This document shows, piece by piece, positions 1-12,570 of a stretch of 64,000 nt of DNA. The number at the start of each line of letters is the position of its first letter. Position 1 is the first letter of the stretch. The translations under genes and the position numbers were made by a program. Under the pieces are notes generated by a model that ran no database searches, was not told the origin of the DNA, and saw only the letters and a list, made by a program, of their open reading frames with translations. The stretch is taken from contig JAUKUA010000002.1 in NCBI GenBank assembly GCA_030549175.1, positions 4,030,001 through 4,094,000 of the forward strand, given 5' to 3'. The stretch is from Lasiosphaeris hirsuta. Taxonomy: Eukaryota; Ascomycota; Sordariomycetes; Sordariales; Lasiosphaeriaceae.

Positions 1-1339
1 CAGACAGATACACAAAGTCCTAGCACGACACACAACAAGGTTTGAGATCGAGTACCACAGATCGTAGACGGACGGCTCTGAATACAGGCTGTACCACCCG
101 CGCACACAAGCCGGGAGTTTTCCCCTCCTGATATTGCTGAGAAACAACTGCGCCTTGTGTAGCCCTCCCCACCGCTCTTCCTCACCGTCTTCTTCTCGGG
201 CGTAGGTGTGATCCGGGTTTCCCATCAAAATTGCAAGGCCTGCGCCATTCCAGCCCCAACCCGCGGCAAGGTCAAGAAACAGCGGAAAAAGCGGCCTCAC
301 GGACTCGTAGCCACTGCACCGGTAACTCTCTAGTCGAGAACACCCCCCCGCAAGGCTCACGCTCCTCCAGCCTAACAACACCCCGACTCCGACCGGGGAC
401 AACAGCGTGGAGATATCACAACACGGCGCACCGGCTAGCTACGTCCGACCCATGCGATCCCGGCGCCAAACAGATACACTCCCGGCGCATCGGGCGCCCA
501 GGCGTCTAGATTTGAAAAGACACGAGACAGCATCCATGTCCCAATCGACTCGTCATCTTTTCGGCGCCAATACAACATTTCTCCACGAGGGCGCGCGTGC
601 GCGCGCGCGTCTCTGAGTGGCCTGGGCGCTTGGTGAAATAAAAAGCTGGCCGCCCGCCAGCGCTTATTTGCCTGCTCGCCTGCCCGCGATCCCTTGTCTC
701 GGGTGGGAGCGAGCCGACCGGGGGAGGGGGGGGGGGGGGGGCAAGAAGGCACACAATCAACAAGCCTCCAGCAGTGACTCAGTAAGCCACACCGTATACA
801 ATGGATACAGGGGGGCTGTGACAACTTCCCCGTGAATGGAGCTGAAGAGTGAAGGGAATGCCTGGAACACGGAGCGATATCTGCTTCGCTTCCAGTCTCG
901 GTGTATGTAAGATTGGCTTTATCGAAACGCCAGCGGCATGCCCCGTATTGCTGATCGATGCCTGTCCACTCCGTGACAGTGTTGGCTGCACGCCACGCCA
1001 AACACTGTCCACCAAAAAGAAAGCTCACGGGTAAGCGATCTCTTGGGACTCGTGAGAGAGTGAGTGGACAACTTACGTCCTGGAGACGGTGTTGACTCCG
1101 ACCCTGTTGGTTAGAGAGTTGAGTGAGAAAGGGACTTTCGGTGCATCTCCGATAGTCCTGATCTCCTACTCCATGTCCACCTACCCACTGCTATGAAGTC
1201 GGCAGTTTCCAACTCCATTGGCAATGCACAAGACATCAGACCACATCACCCACCAAACACGCGTGATCAAAAACAGTAGTCGTCTCGTTATATTCGTTTT
1301 GCTCTACCTCAACACCAGCCCTATATCTCCGCTCTCGCC
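1..1339. other. Gene-free left edge, 3' flank of SEC24
   Basis: No reading frame here has coding character on either strand. The stretch holds low-complexity DNA: an alternating GC run near 593-612 and a G run of about 16 at 726-741. The overlapping ORFs on both strands around 435-1030 look like chance frames in GC-rich sequence. The part next to 1340 should carry the 3' UTR of the minus-strand SEC24 gene. No poly(A) signal could be singled out with confidence. Confidence 0.6.
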
Positions 1340-4300
1340 CTACCAATACGACGGCCGCAACCCCGTAAAGGTGGACAACGCACCTCCTTCACCAGCGTCC
1401 TCTCGTTTCCGCTGCCCAGCCAGCTATCACACTGTTAGCGTCGCTCCATCCGTTAGCGTCAGGGGGGAATTCAACTCACCTCCAACTGCACGCCCTTATG
1501 TATATGCACAAGCCAGTCTACATATGATTGCGCCTCATTATTCCTGTCCTCGACCAGCATCCTCGCAAACTCAAACTCTGCCCCATCAATCCCCTGCCGA
1601 GCTAGTTGAATTGTCAACCCCTTTGACCCGCGCATTGTCCGTAGGAACTCGATGATGTTGCGCACCTGCGCATTGAGGTGGGTCTGCAGCATTGGTAGCG
1701 TCGACGTGTACGCATCCAAGGCCTGTAGGTTCGTCTTGTCCTCGCCGAACAAGTCTGCAATCAGATTCGGTGATGTCTGCGCGTGGAACCACAACAGACA
1801 TTGCTGACCATTGTCCACAATATAAACACCGCCTGGTTCGACGCGGCTGAAAGACGTGCGGACCGAGGGCGGCATCCTCAGGTGTCCTGTCTTCTCGTCG
1901 GGGAAGCCATCTTCGGGTTGCAGGTTATGAAGAGGAATCATGCGCGGGTAGAGGTAAAGGCTGAGCTCGAGAGCGCCCATGGACCGGATCAGGCGCATCT
2001 CGTGCACTCTCCGGTCTGTCGTCTCACTGCCGCCCTTGAATGCACGGCACTTGATCATCGAGAGCATGTACATGGAGAATTCCTTGAGCCTCTCAGGCAT
2101 CACCAGCTGCCCGGGTGGATGCGACTGCGAGAGGAAGTTCTTGCGGTATCCCGCAAGAATGTCAATCGTCTTCTCCGTTAGACCCAGGCGAATGTCCTTG
2201 AGGGTGCTTGAAGTAGTCGCAAGCTTGGTGGAGGCTTCCTTGGCAAGAATAGTGTAGACGGCATCCTGGTCGATGAACTTGAGGCTATCCTTTGGATTAT
2301 CGCTCACGCCCGCGATGATGTTCAAACACCTGACTCTTCGCTGGCCAGAGGCCGTCGTGTAGAGCAGGGCAGCCTGGAAGTGAGCGTCTAGCTTCGAGTC
2401 GAGCTTTCCGTCGTAGCTGAACGTCACACCGAGGGCCTTGTCCGCATCAACGACACCAATCTCAAGGTCGGCTCCGAAGGTGTGCTGGATGAAATTGCCG
2501 TGATATGCTGATATTTGCAGACCATTGGAGCACCTGACCTTCATAAGCGCCTGGTAGCCCGTCTCGCGAGTTACGGCATGCTTGATCTCTAGAGATAGCC
2601 TAGTGTTGTCTCTGGGAGCGACGAAGTTGGGGTAGTAAAAGGTTTCTCCGCCTGTAGTGGAGGCGACGTATCCTGGTTGAAGTTAGTATGACGTTACACG
2701 GAAGATATTGAGTGCTGTTCACTTACCAGTCGTAGCAATGTCCAGATACCCACCCGACGGCGCGGCCATGAAAAAGTCCACGCCAACTCCTAGTGACACC
2801 ATCTTCTCGGCAATCTTCCTCCAAGCAGGGTGTTCAGTGCTGAAAAGCTTCTTGTCAGGCTCGCCACCGGGATGCTTGCCATCATCACGCAGGAATAGTC
2901 GTCCAGGGCCCCAGGTGGGTAGCGCCGAGAGGGAGCAAAAGATCTTGCCGCCAGTCTTCTCGAGAGCAGCAATTGCCGAGTTGAGGGTCGATAGGAGGGC
3001 TGGCTCGGGGTTCTTGATCTGAGAAAACATTTGCGGCAGCCGGGTCAGAAGTGAGGTAATGACCGATCTAGACTCGTAGGGGTCCACAAACAGGCCATCG
3101 CTGAGAGGAACGAAGGGATCTTCGATATCCGGCATTATCATCATCTGAGCCTGCTCCAATGCCGGGCTGACATTGTAGAAGTGCACCTCCTTGTCAAAGG
3201 TGACAAATCCAACCTTAGCACCGGCAGGAATCTTTCGCTTGACTTCACCATTCTCGTCCTTCTCCTCGTCGTCTTCAGCGCCATAGATTGCACCCAGAAT
3301 GCCATCACAAAACGACTCGAGGAAGCCCTTGTTGAAAGACTCTTGGGTCACGTCGATCACGAACAAATAACGCATGCCAACGGGCTCCTTGGTCCAGTAC
3401 TCCTTCGGGACGACAAACTCAACCGTTCCGCGTGTCAGCTCGGGGCGCTGATCGCGATCAACACGTACGCCCTGGGGGCTGGTGGCACAAAAGTACTCGG
3501 GGGGGGTGTCGTTGGCGTAAGTGCAGAGATTGCAGACGAACTTGTTACCGCCGGCCCGGAACATCATAAAAGGGTTGATGTAGGCGCGGCAGCGGTGACA
3601 CCTGGGGGGGCCGACATCACCAAAGTCCAGGACAGGAATTGCTAGCTCGCCAGCCTGGAGAGGGGCAAGGGGCTGCAATAGGAGACCTAGCGGCAGAGCA
3701 GTGCTGCGTAGTCCTTCGCCAGTGGCCGGGATGTTGGTCATGGAGAGACGGGCGAACTTGGGCGAGGAATTGCCCTGGTCAAAGGCGGCAAACGAGACAG
3801 TAGCTGGGGGCGGTACCAGGCGCTCAAAGGTCGGGTACAAGTTGTTGAGGAAGTACTGCTGCACCGAGTCCCGGGAGAGGGGCACGCTCGGCATATCCTC
3901 CGGGGACACCTTGTTTTGGCCGGAGGCGGAAACAACCGTTGGCGAGGGGGTTGCATCCATCACACCACCTCTTGCCGCGAATTCCATGGGAGAAGCCGGC
4001 ATGGGGTTGAACGGGGAGTTGGCAGGTGCGGGAAACTGGCCCATCTGGGGGGTTATGCCACCACTACCAAACTGGCCAGGGGACAAGACGGGGTTTGAGT
4101 TGAGATAGCCCGTCGCGGGTGTACCGGCGGGCGGGATACCGTTGAAAGCCTGAGACGAGCCGACAGGGGCATCAACCTGGTGGTATGCATGGCGGTCCTT
4201 CTTCTTCCTCCGTGCAGTGCCGTAGCCCGAGTCGGCGCCGAGCGACATACCGCCCATCTGTGCGGCTAAGCCGCCGTCATCAGCGGGCGAGATGGGGCCG

Positions 4301-4560
4301 GCAGGAGAGAAGCCGGCCTGCTGCTGTGCCGGGTGCTGACCGTAGGGTGCATATCCCGGAGACTGGGCGGGCGCGGGGCCACCCATTGGCGGGGGATATT
4401 GCTGTCCCGGCGGGGCATTGTAACCGGCGCCGGGCTGGTAGGGGTTCGGAGCAGTTGGGGGTTGGAACTGCGGGGCAGCGGGCCGGACTGTCCGATTTAG
4501 ATCATTGGGATCGAGGTTCTCGCCTTGCCCGAGAGCATGGTACATGGAGTAGTCGGTCAT
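1340..4560 (-). CDS. SEC24: COPII coat subunit Sec24 (cargo adaptor)
   Basis: Sec24 pairs with Sec23 in the inner COPII coat and selects cargo at ER exit sites. Exons on the minus strand: 4560-2727, 2672-1480, 1423-1340, giving about 1036 aa. The N-terminal ~220 residues are Pro/Gly/Gln-rich and disordered. A zinc-finger follows (CHRCRAYINPF, then CNLC), then the trunk with the VIDVT and FVTFD segments, the helical region and a C-terminal gelsolin-like part (VDNGQQCLLWF). Intron 1 (2673-2726) has GTAAGT/CAG ends. The second intron (1424-1479) has a GTGAGT donor, two GCTAAC branch-like sites and a TAG acceptor. It replaces an otherwise immediate TGA at 1471 with a basic tail (LAGQRKRED...). 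The start is the ATG at 4560. The family call is certain; the last exon is likely but inferred from splice signals. Confidence 0.93.
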
Positions 4561-5442
4561 ATTAGCGGGGGTGAGCGCGGGCGGGCCGAGACAGGGCGGC
4601 AGCTCAGCTCAATCGGATCGGGAGACCAGGGCAGGTCGGCGTGCCAATCAGTAAGCAATGGCTGTTCGAGTTACGACAGCATCCAGGTATCCAGGTAAAG
4701 CTGAGGTCGACTATCCGCAATCCGACGTCGTCACCGGGGACTTTGAGGCTGCGAGCTGGCCTGGCTCATAATTGTCCCAAGCGAGGGGCAGCGGCGAACA
4801 GCTCTTGACCTAGAGCCAGAGTGCCCTGTGTCGTCGCTTCAGATAGCAATACGAAAACTAAGAGGTAGGTTTCCTCTTGAAGGGAGTCGAGACCACAGGT
4901 CGACGTCGTAGAAAGGGCCGCACGCCCAAGTCGAGCTGTCCTTTTTCGTCGGCTCAAAGCTCAAGCTGGCCTGACAGGGGGGAGCCAAGGCCTGGGTTGG
5001 CCTGCGTGTGGCCTGTGATGGATTCCTGAAGTGACACATGTCTTTCCGGACTTTTGCCGGACGGGGACCTGCAGCAAAGCAGATCATGCCCGGGCCTTTC
5101 TGCCACCTGTCACCGCCTGCAAGTGCACGCCCATGGGCCCTACTTGATCTGTGGAGAAAGCACTGCCCTGCCTAGCCCGTCGCGCTCGTCAACTCTTGGC
5201 ACGCGACAGAGCAGAGCCAGACAAGGATCTTTTTTTTTAGGCCGTTTGCTTCCACTCTGTCACTCGTTTGGCGCAAGGGTCGATAGAGCCGCAAACCTTC
5301 TTTCACCTCTTGCTGTTGACAACCTTATTGATTGCATTTTTCCCTGCGGTGAGCGCATCACCTTCAATATTCACATTTGATAAATGGAGGCAAACAATCA
5401 AAATACTATCTGTGAGCGCAGGTAGCGACACAAACAAATACA
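4561..5442. promoter_or_regulatory. Divergent intergenic region SEC24 / CFT2
   Basis: This 882-base stretch separates two head-to-head genes and must hold both promoters. A T-run lies at 5231-5238. No convincing TATA box or conserved coding frame was seen. The ORFs on either strand are short and overlap each other without family resemblance. Confidence 0.5.
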
Positions 5443-8400
5443 ATGTTCAGCTTTTGCCCATTGCAGGGTGCGCTCTCCGAGTCAACGGCATCGCAGTCCC
5501 TCCTCGAGCTTGATGGCGGCGTCAAGGTGTTGATTGATGTTGGCTGGGATGAGACATTTGATGTTGAGAAGCTCAAAGAGCTAGAGAAGTGATTCTGCCA
5601 CATTCACCAATACTCAGCTGGATGCGGATGCTAACCGCTCCTGCGCAGACAAGTCCCGACGCTGTCCTTGATCCTCCTGACCCATGCGACTGTTCCCCAT
5701 CTCGCCGCCTACGCGCATTGTTGCAAGCACTTCCCGCTGTTCACGCGCATACCCGTCTATGCTACGCGACCTGTCATCGACCTCGGCCGCACCCTCACAC
5801 AGGATCTCTATTCCTCGACTCCGCTTGCAGCGACAACCATCCCGGCCACATCACTTGCCGAGGTATCATACTCGTACTCGCAATCTTCATCTTCAGACCA
5901 CCCATTTCTATTACAACCTCCGACCTCGGAAGAAATTGCCCGGTATTTCTCACTGATCCAACCACTGAAATACTCGCAACCACATCAGCCGCTTCCCTCG
6001 CCCTTCTCGCCTCCGCTTAATGGGCTTACCATTACCGCATATAACTCGGGACACACACTGGGAGGGACTATCTGGCATATTCAACATGGTCTGGAATCCA
6101 TTGTGTATGCCGTCGACTGGAATCAAGCTCGTGAGAATGTCTTCTCTGGTGCCGCTTGGCTCGGCGGCAGCCACGGCGGTGCCGGTGGTACCGAGGTTAT
6201 TGAGCAGCTGCGAAAACCAACCGCTCTTGTCTGCAGCAGTCGCACCCCAGAGACAACGCTAGCTCGCAGTCGCCGAGATGAGCAGCTTTTGGAATCAGTC
6301 AAGCTCTGTATTGCCCGTGGTGGAACAGTGCTTATTCCTGTCGACTCAAGCGCAAGAGTCCTCGAGCTAGCCTACCTCCTCGAGCACGCCTGGAGAACCG
6401 AGGTATCCAAGGACAATGACATCTTCAGACAAACCAAGCTTTATCTTGCTGGGCGTAGTATTGGCAGCACGATGAGAAATGCCAGGAGTATGCTGGAGTG
6501 GATGGACGACAGCATCGTTAGGGAATTTGAGGCTGTGGCCGATGTCTCGCGGAGGCCGAACAACAGCGGGAATGGCGGCCAAGGAAAGGAGGCCGGTCCA
6601 TTCGATTTCAAGTACTTGAGATTGCTGGAGCGCAAGGCACAGATCGAGCGGGTCCTACAACAAGCAGTTGATGATTCGGAGCCTCGAGGCAGAGTTATCC
6701 TGGCAAGTGACGCGAGTTTAGAATGGGGCTTCTCGAAGGATGTCCTGAAAGCTATTGCGGGTGACGCTAGGAATCTAGTAGTCTTGACCGAGAGACCGAG
6801 TCTGAACACCACTAAGCCGTCTGTTGCTCGGACTCTGTGGGAGTGGTGGAAGGAGCGGAAAGACGGTGTTGCTACGGAGCAAACCACCAGTGGCGACACA
6901 TTTGAGCAGGTCTATGGCGGCGGACGAGAACTCACACTGTCTGATGCGGGCCGACAGGCGCTCGAGGGCGGCGAGCTCAGTGCGTATCAGCAATGGCTAG
7001 CAACACAGCGTCAACTCCAAGCAACGCTGCAAACAGGTGGTGCCACGGCCTTAGAGACATCGGCAGATGTCGTCGACGACGCCTCGTCAGAATCATCCTC
7101 GGACGAGGAAGGGTCGGAAACGGAGCAACAGGGCAAAGCCTTGAATGTCTCAACTACGCTAGGTCAAGCTAGCCGCAAAAAGGTCGTTCTCAATGATGAA
7201 GACTTGGGCATTACTATCTTGATCAAGAAAAAGGGAGTCTACGATTTCGACGTAAGAGGCAAGAAGGGTCGCGAACGCATGTTTCCTGTCGCCATCCGCC
7301 GGAAGCGAAACGACGAGTTTGGAGATCTGATCCGCCCGGAAGAGTACCTCCGAGCAGAGGAGCGTGAAGACGCGGATGGCCCCGACTCTGGCCATTTCGG
7401 TAACCAACATGAAGACCGCCTGGGCAAGAAACGGAAGTTCGACGACGTGGGAACAGCTGGCAAGGGCTCATCTAGTATGAATAAGCGGCCTCAACTTACG
7501 CGAGCCCTTTCCGCGGACGAACCGGACACAACCATGCATGCTAATGGCCCTGGTGGTGACGAGTTAGACGACCTCGAGGACGAAGATGAGGTTGTTCTTG
7601 GTCCGTCCAAGCTTGTCGTCTCGTCGCGGATCGTCTCTGTTCGGCTACGCATCGCCTTTGTCGACTTTGGTGGCCTGCATGATAAGCGCAGCTTGAACAT
7701 GTTGATCCCCCTGATCCAGCCACGCAAGCTGGTTCTCGTCGCCGGCGCACCAGAGGAAACCTACGCCCTTGCCAACGACTGCAAGAAGCTCCTGGGTGCT
7801 AAGCTCGGCACGTCAGAGGAACATGCCGTCGAGGTACTCACGCCCGCCGTTGGTGTCACCGTCAACGCGTCGGTCGACACCAACGCGTGGATCGTCAAGC
7901 TCGCCGACCCGCTCGTCAAACGGCTAAAATGGCAGAACGTCCGCGGCCTAGGCATCGTGACCGTAACAGGCTTACTGTTGCCAGGAGGCGAGTTTGCCGA
8001 AATTGACAACGAAGACGGCACCAACAAGCGCCAGAAGATCGAGAGCGCGGAGTCATCCACCGACGCCGGCAGCACCGTCGTTCCGGCATCTAACAGCGCG
8101 CTCACTACCGTGACAGGGCTTGGGACCGCCGCTGCACATGTCCCGACGCTCGACGTCCTACCCACAAATCTTGCGTCGGCCGTGCGCTCAGCAGCGCAAC
8201 CCCTGCACGTCGGCGATTTGCGCCTAGCAGATCTGAGGAGGGCAATGCTCGGGAGCGGCCACAAGGCCGAGTTCCGTGGCGAGGGTACGCTGCTGATTGA
8301 TGATGCCGTGGCGGTGCGCAAGACAGCAACAGGTCGGATTGAGATTGAGAGCGTTGGCGTGCCGACGGAGGCCGGGCCTGGACAGGGTAATCAACATGAT

Positions 8401-8490
8401 ATGATGGGCATAGGAATGGGCATGGGAGGAACGTTTTATGCGGTTCGAAGGAAGATTTATGAGGGGCTGGCGGTTGTTGCGGGGGCTTAG
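5443..8490 (+). CDS. CFT2: Cleavage and polyadenylation factor subunit Cft2 (CPSF100)
   Basis: Non-catalytic metallo-beta-lactamase/beta-CASP subunit of the nuclear pre-mRNA 3'-end processing complex, partner of the endonuclease Ysh1/CPSF73. Exons 5443-5588 and 5649-8490 give about 995 aa. The intron (5589-5648) has a slightly unusual GTGATT donor, a GCTAAC branch site and a GCAG acceptor. The N-terminus has the typical opening MFSFCPLQGAL and LIDVGWDE. The metal-binding HxHxDH motif is replaced by THATVPHL, as expected of the inactive CPSF100 paralogue. The beta-CASP region follows (TVLIPVDSSARVLELAYLLE; VILASDASLEWGFSKDV). A charged, acidic Ser/Glu-rich insert with a basic KKRKFDD patch sits around residues 540-690. 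The C-terminal domain ends in a Gly/Met-rich stretch. The start ATG is the one that makes exon 1 encode the conserved N-terminus. Confidence 0.93.
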
Positions 8491-9096
8491 TCTGCGAGAG
8501 AGAGAGAGAGAGAGAGAGAGTGTGTGTATTGATCAGATGTAGGTATCACAGGGCAATGGGGGTTGGGGTGCAGTAGGCAGGCAATCATTACTGGCTGCAT
8601 TGGCTTCCTATTTCCTCCCGTTACACATAGCTCCGAGTTTTGAGCCTTTCGTCAAACGTTTTGGCACAGTTGGCTCTCCAGAAGAGGACAGGCACACATG
8701 CCTTATGCAATCAAACCCGGGTTTGTTTATTAGCGCATAACACTCCCACCAAACCGGGAGAGGTACTGAAGCACCGATGAAGCCTTTGTAGTATAAGAAG
8801 AGGCATCTTTGGTAATTCGTGAGGTCTTCCTAAGATCCAAATATGCCTCCTGAAGTGCGAAAAATGCTGGTCTTGCTCCCGGGAAGCCTTTCCAGGGCTT
8901 CGATATCTCCCTTGGGGCCTTTTGGCGAAGGTCGCACGCTAACAAACAAGCCAGGGTTGGAAATGATGTTCGCGCAAAGCTTCACAAACCTTCGCACATG
9001 TTCTATCCTATCCATGCCATGCCGATATCAGCCACAACCACAACCACCCATACTCCTCTCTACAGCATCCCGAACAGCATCCCGAACAGCAACACC
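8491..9096. other. Convergent 3' flanks with GA/TG microsatellite
   Basis: Region between the ends of CFT2 (plus) and the CorA-like gene (minus). A GA dinucleotide run occupies 8496-8520 and is followed directly by a short TG run to 8527, immediately after the CFT2 stop and so probably in its 3' UTR. Nothing else with coding character was seen. Confidence 0.6.
8496..8527. repeat. (GA)n-(TG)n microsatellite
   Basis: About twelve GA units run into four TG units just past the CFT2 stop codon. It is a simple-sequence repeat, probably transcribed in the 3' UTR. Confidence 0.9.
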
Positions 9097-11653
9097 TCAC
9101 ACAACCTCCTTCTCCCCCTCAGTGACCGTCCTCCTCCCCCACGGCCTCCACCCCCTCACCCTCTCCCACACCGTCACCTCCACCCCCTTGACACTCCCAA
9201 CCCCGCTTTGCGCCCTCCTCAAACCCAGCCTCCCCCCCTCCCCGGCTCCCGATCGCGAACGGCTACTCCGCCACCTCCGCCCCCTCTCCCACCGCCTCCG
9301 CAGCCCGCCCGCGCCGGCCTCCGCTCCCGCGACCGCCCCGGGCGTGCTGCTAGCGGGCGGCACGGTCCCCCGCACGCGGGCGAGGGTGCGGTGGAAGGAG
9401 CGGGTGATGGCGAGGCCCGACTTGCGCACGGCTTCCATGGCCGCGTGGGTTTGCAGGATGAGGATGAGGAGGAAGAAAGGGATGCAGACTGAGACCATGG
9501 TCACGGCGAAGCGCCAGTCGTTGGCGGTGATGGTTAGGGTCGTGATGCCGAAGACAGACTGTGGGGGGGGGGGGGGGGGGAGGGGTTGTTAGTGTGTATG
9601 TTGGTTGGGGGAAAGGGGGAAGGGGGGCTTACGGTGACGAAGGTTAGGGGGAGAAAGATCATGGAGACGCTGGTGAGGATCTTGATGTTGTCGCCCTGCT
9701 CGATGGCGCGCCGGGATTCCTTGACCGAGCTCCCGCTGAAGAGCTGCTCCCGCAGCGAGCGGATCTCGGTTCGCGTGCGCTCGTTCTTGTCGTAGACCTC
9801 CTGCAGGTCCCGCATCGCGGCTTCGAGCTCCTGGCGTAGGACCTCCATCCGCCCTGCGTACGCGCGACCTTCGGGGGTGTCGGGCTCTGGGTGCGGCCAC
9901 AGTGTGGCGTGCTTGCCGGCCCAGAAATCTTTGGTGAAGGTGTCGAAGTAGGCGGCTCGCATCGACTTGATGCCGTCGTTGATCACGCCTAGGGTGTTGT
10001 AGGCCCAGAAATATCGGCGCGAGTAAGTGAAGTCCTTGTCCTCGAATAGCAGCTTGTCGCGAAGGCGGGCGTCGAACATGAAGTGGTTCTGTTTGAGCTG
10101 TGTGAGTTGGCGACTCGATGTACGGGATGGGATAGTGAGCCAACATACCGGCGGGGTGATGAGTTTGGTAATCATCTCGTTCAGCTTGAGGTACCGTTTA
10201 ACAGTATCCCTATACTCGACACCCAAACTGTCGAGGAAAGCGTACGGCCCATTGTAAAACGGCCGCTTCGATTCCTCGCTACGCATCGAGTGCTCGTCAT
10301 CGGGAAAACACTGGATGCTGAGGAGATGCCACGGGGCAAACGTGTCGTAAATAACGCCCTGCTGCATAGCGACACCCCTGCGTCGAACCCGAGACTTGAC
10401 CGTCTTTTTGGGCTTGCCGCCCAGTGAAAGCGCAAGGATTGCACTACATTCCGTGATGTCAATGTGGTCAGGAGACCGTTTATCTGGCGGCCGGGAGTCG
10501 TAAGCCTGCCAAGGCGCAGGCTTGAGACCTTCCCCGACAACGGTGTAATACTTGAAGACAAAGAAGAAACTCCGTTGCTTCAAGGAGTCCGTCTCGTAGG
10601 CTCTGTTCATGTATGCCTGAGCTAATCGTTAGTAAGTTGGAAACTTCCACAGCTGGACTCGGTATTCTCACTCTCGTTTTCCCCTTATTTCCGGTTGTCG
10701 AGGCAAGATGCTGAAACAGCTCATCCATATCAAAGTGCCTCTTCATCGTCATATGAGCAGCACCCAGCATGACTGGGGATGGTTCCTGGAGAATTCTAAA
10801 ACAACGTCAACACCAAAACCTCGCCCAAAAAAAACCCAAAAAAAAAACAAGCGTAGGCAACTCACGTCATCCTCCCCACCGAGGCACCCCCAGAATTCAC
10901 CTCCCGGAGCGTTTCCCACACGGTCGACGCCTCCAACACCTCCCCCTCCTCATCCCCATTGTTAGTATGCTGTGCCTCCGGCATACCATCCCGCCCAACC
11001 TCATAAACCTCGTATGTGGCGCTGATATAGGGACCATCCTCGACAGGATCGAAATTCTCCAGGATGCTCGACGCATCCATCTCATTCCTCATATGCCACA
11101 CATCGCCCAGCGCCGTGACCGTCGCCGGCTTGGCCTCATCCAGCGAACTCAGGTGCGTCGCCAGGTCCTCCTCAGAAAAACTCTCCTGCGCCAGCGGCTC
11201 GAGGACATAAGACATTGGGGCCTCCAGCGGCATGGCCTTTGCTGATGTCGTCCGCGACGCCGGAGTTTGGGGCACGTACTCATCGGCCTCGTCGCACGAA
11301 TCGGGCGACATGCCATCGTATATCGACGGGGACTGCAGTCTCTTGTCCAGGGGCGTGAAAGGGACGGGGTGATGGCCAAGGTCCGGGATCTCGGTTGTCA
11401 GTCGCCGGCTGCGCTTGGAGGCGGCGAGCTGCGCGGCCGAGGATCCCGGGTCGCTGGTGAAGCTGATGGCCCTCAGCGCTGGGGAGGGCGCGGGCCCGTC
11501 GCTGCCGGTGCGTTCCATCTTGGTGCTACCGGGGCTAGTGTTGCCGGGGCTCTTGGCGGTAGCCTCGTGGAGGAGGCGGAGGTGTCTGATGTACTGATCA
11601 TGGTGGTGTTCGGCAATGTTCAACAGCTCGTCGATGCTACGGGTGAGGCTCAT
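9097..11653 (-). CDS. Fungal CorA-like two-TM membrane protein
   Basis: Predicted member of the CorA-like Mg2+/divalent cation transporter superfamily in its filamentous-fungal form. Minus-strand exons: 11653-10866, 10795-10672, 10616-10149, 10097-9633, 9558-9097, about 768 aa. The N-terminal ~260 residues are acidic and Ser-rich. The soluble domain includes FWAYNTLGVINDGIKSM and a helical coiled segment (QELEAAMRDLQEVYDKNE). TM1 is MIFLPLTFVTSVFGI and TM2 is VSVCIPFFLLILILQ. After TM2 comes an Arg-rich cytosolic tail. The canonical GMN selectivity triplet after TM1 is GIT here, so ion transport cannot be assumed. The start is the first ATG in the frame (11653); an upstream TTG extension was ignored. 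The third intron (10098-10148, 51 nt) has no stop and keeps frame, so it rests on GTATGT/ACAG ends and family continuity (ITPP then LKQNHFMFD). Confidence 0.85.
9563..9580. repeat. Homopolymer G(18) / C(18) tract in intron
   Basis: A run of eighteen G on the plus strand. On the coding (minus) strand of the CorA-like gene it is an uninterrupted C run next to the CACAG acceptor of the last intron (9559-9632), where it takes the place of the polypyrimidine tract. Confidence 0.9.
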
Positions 11654-12570
11654 CCTGGCGAGACAGGGGTGCAATCGGCTCTAGAGCTCATAGGTATCGA
11701 AAAGGAGAATTGACGAGGGGGTAGAATAGGACAGACAGCGTTAGGGGTGGAGGGGAAGGAAGCATGACCCGCAGCCGAGGATATATGTTGTGCTGCGCTC
11801 CCACCGAGGAAGCTGGATTGGTAAGTCGCATTGCACAGGGATCGATCGAATGCGTATCTTAGGCGCAGGTGGAAGTCGACTCAGCCGCATTGCTGCCCTC
11901 CACTACAAGTTGAAGCCCCACGACTTCTCGATACGTCCAAGGGACGGACGACAGTCCAGTAGCTGTGGGGAGGCTCGAGGAGGCCCGGTTACAAGGGCGC
12001 AAGGCTCACATCATGAGGTAATTAGGCAGACAATGTCTAGCGTAGGGGCGGGCTACCCTGTGGTGGCAGGGCTCTGAAGAGGATCGTGGATAGCGGTCTT
12101 GGCGTTGATGCCCAGTTTCTAGAGTTGTTCCGTATGACAGCCTTCGAGATCTAGTGGACGGTGACTTGCCGCGAATGCGGGGTGGGCATTGAGTTTTGGT
12201 CACAAGCCACGAGAGGGACCCGGAAGTAGGGGTATCAGTCAATTGATGGTCCGCTGCGCGATACCTCGTTTGTCCCCTGCTGCTTCGCCTATCGGCGACA
12301 TGCGACATGTAAACTGCAACTTCGGTGTCTGATTGGGAAGAGTGGTGAAGACGGCTCACCGAGCCGCCATCGGCAGAGCTCCCAGACTGACCACAGGGAA
12401 CGCCATGGGGCGAACAAGTGTTGCCCGCTTCAACCGTTCCAGCAACCGATGAAGCCGCCGCAACATTCGCCTAGACCGTATGGTTGGTGTCTCTTTTCCA
12501 ACATTGAGCCAAACACCCCCAAAAGACCATAGCTCGAGTGATGAGCGGTGACCGCTGCAGCCTGGCCAAT
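11654..12570. other. Upstream region of CorA-like gene
   Basis: Between two minus-strand genes. It should contain the promoter of the CorA-like gene and the 3' UTR of the BolA-like gene. Short ORFs on both strands show no family resemblance, and no TATA-like element stood out. Confidence 0.5.

Noticed and set aside
435..1028. 197-residue minus-strand frame at the left edge
   Set aside because: Low-complexity, crosses the poly-G tract, overlaps other random frames, and resembles no family.
11654..11674. Start of the CorA-like protein at 11674
   Set aside because: That codon is TTG; the first ATG is at 11653.
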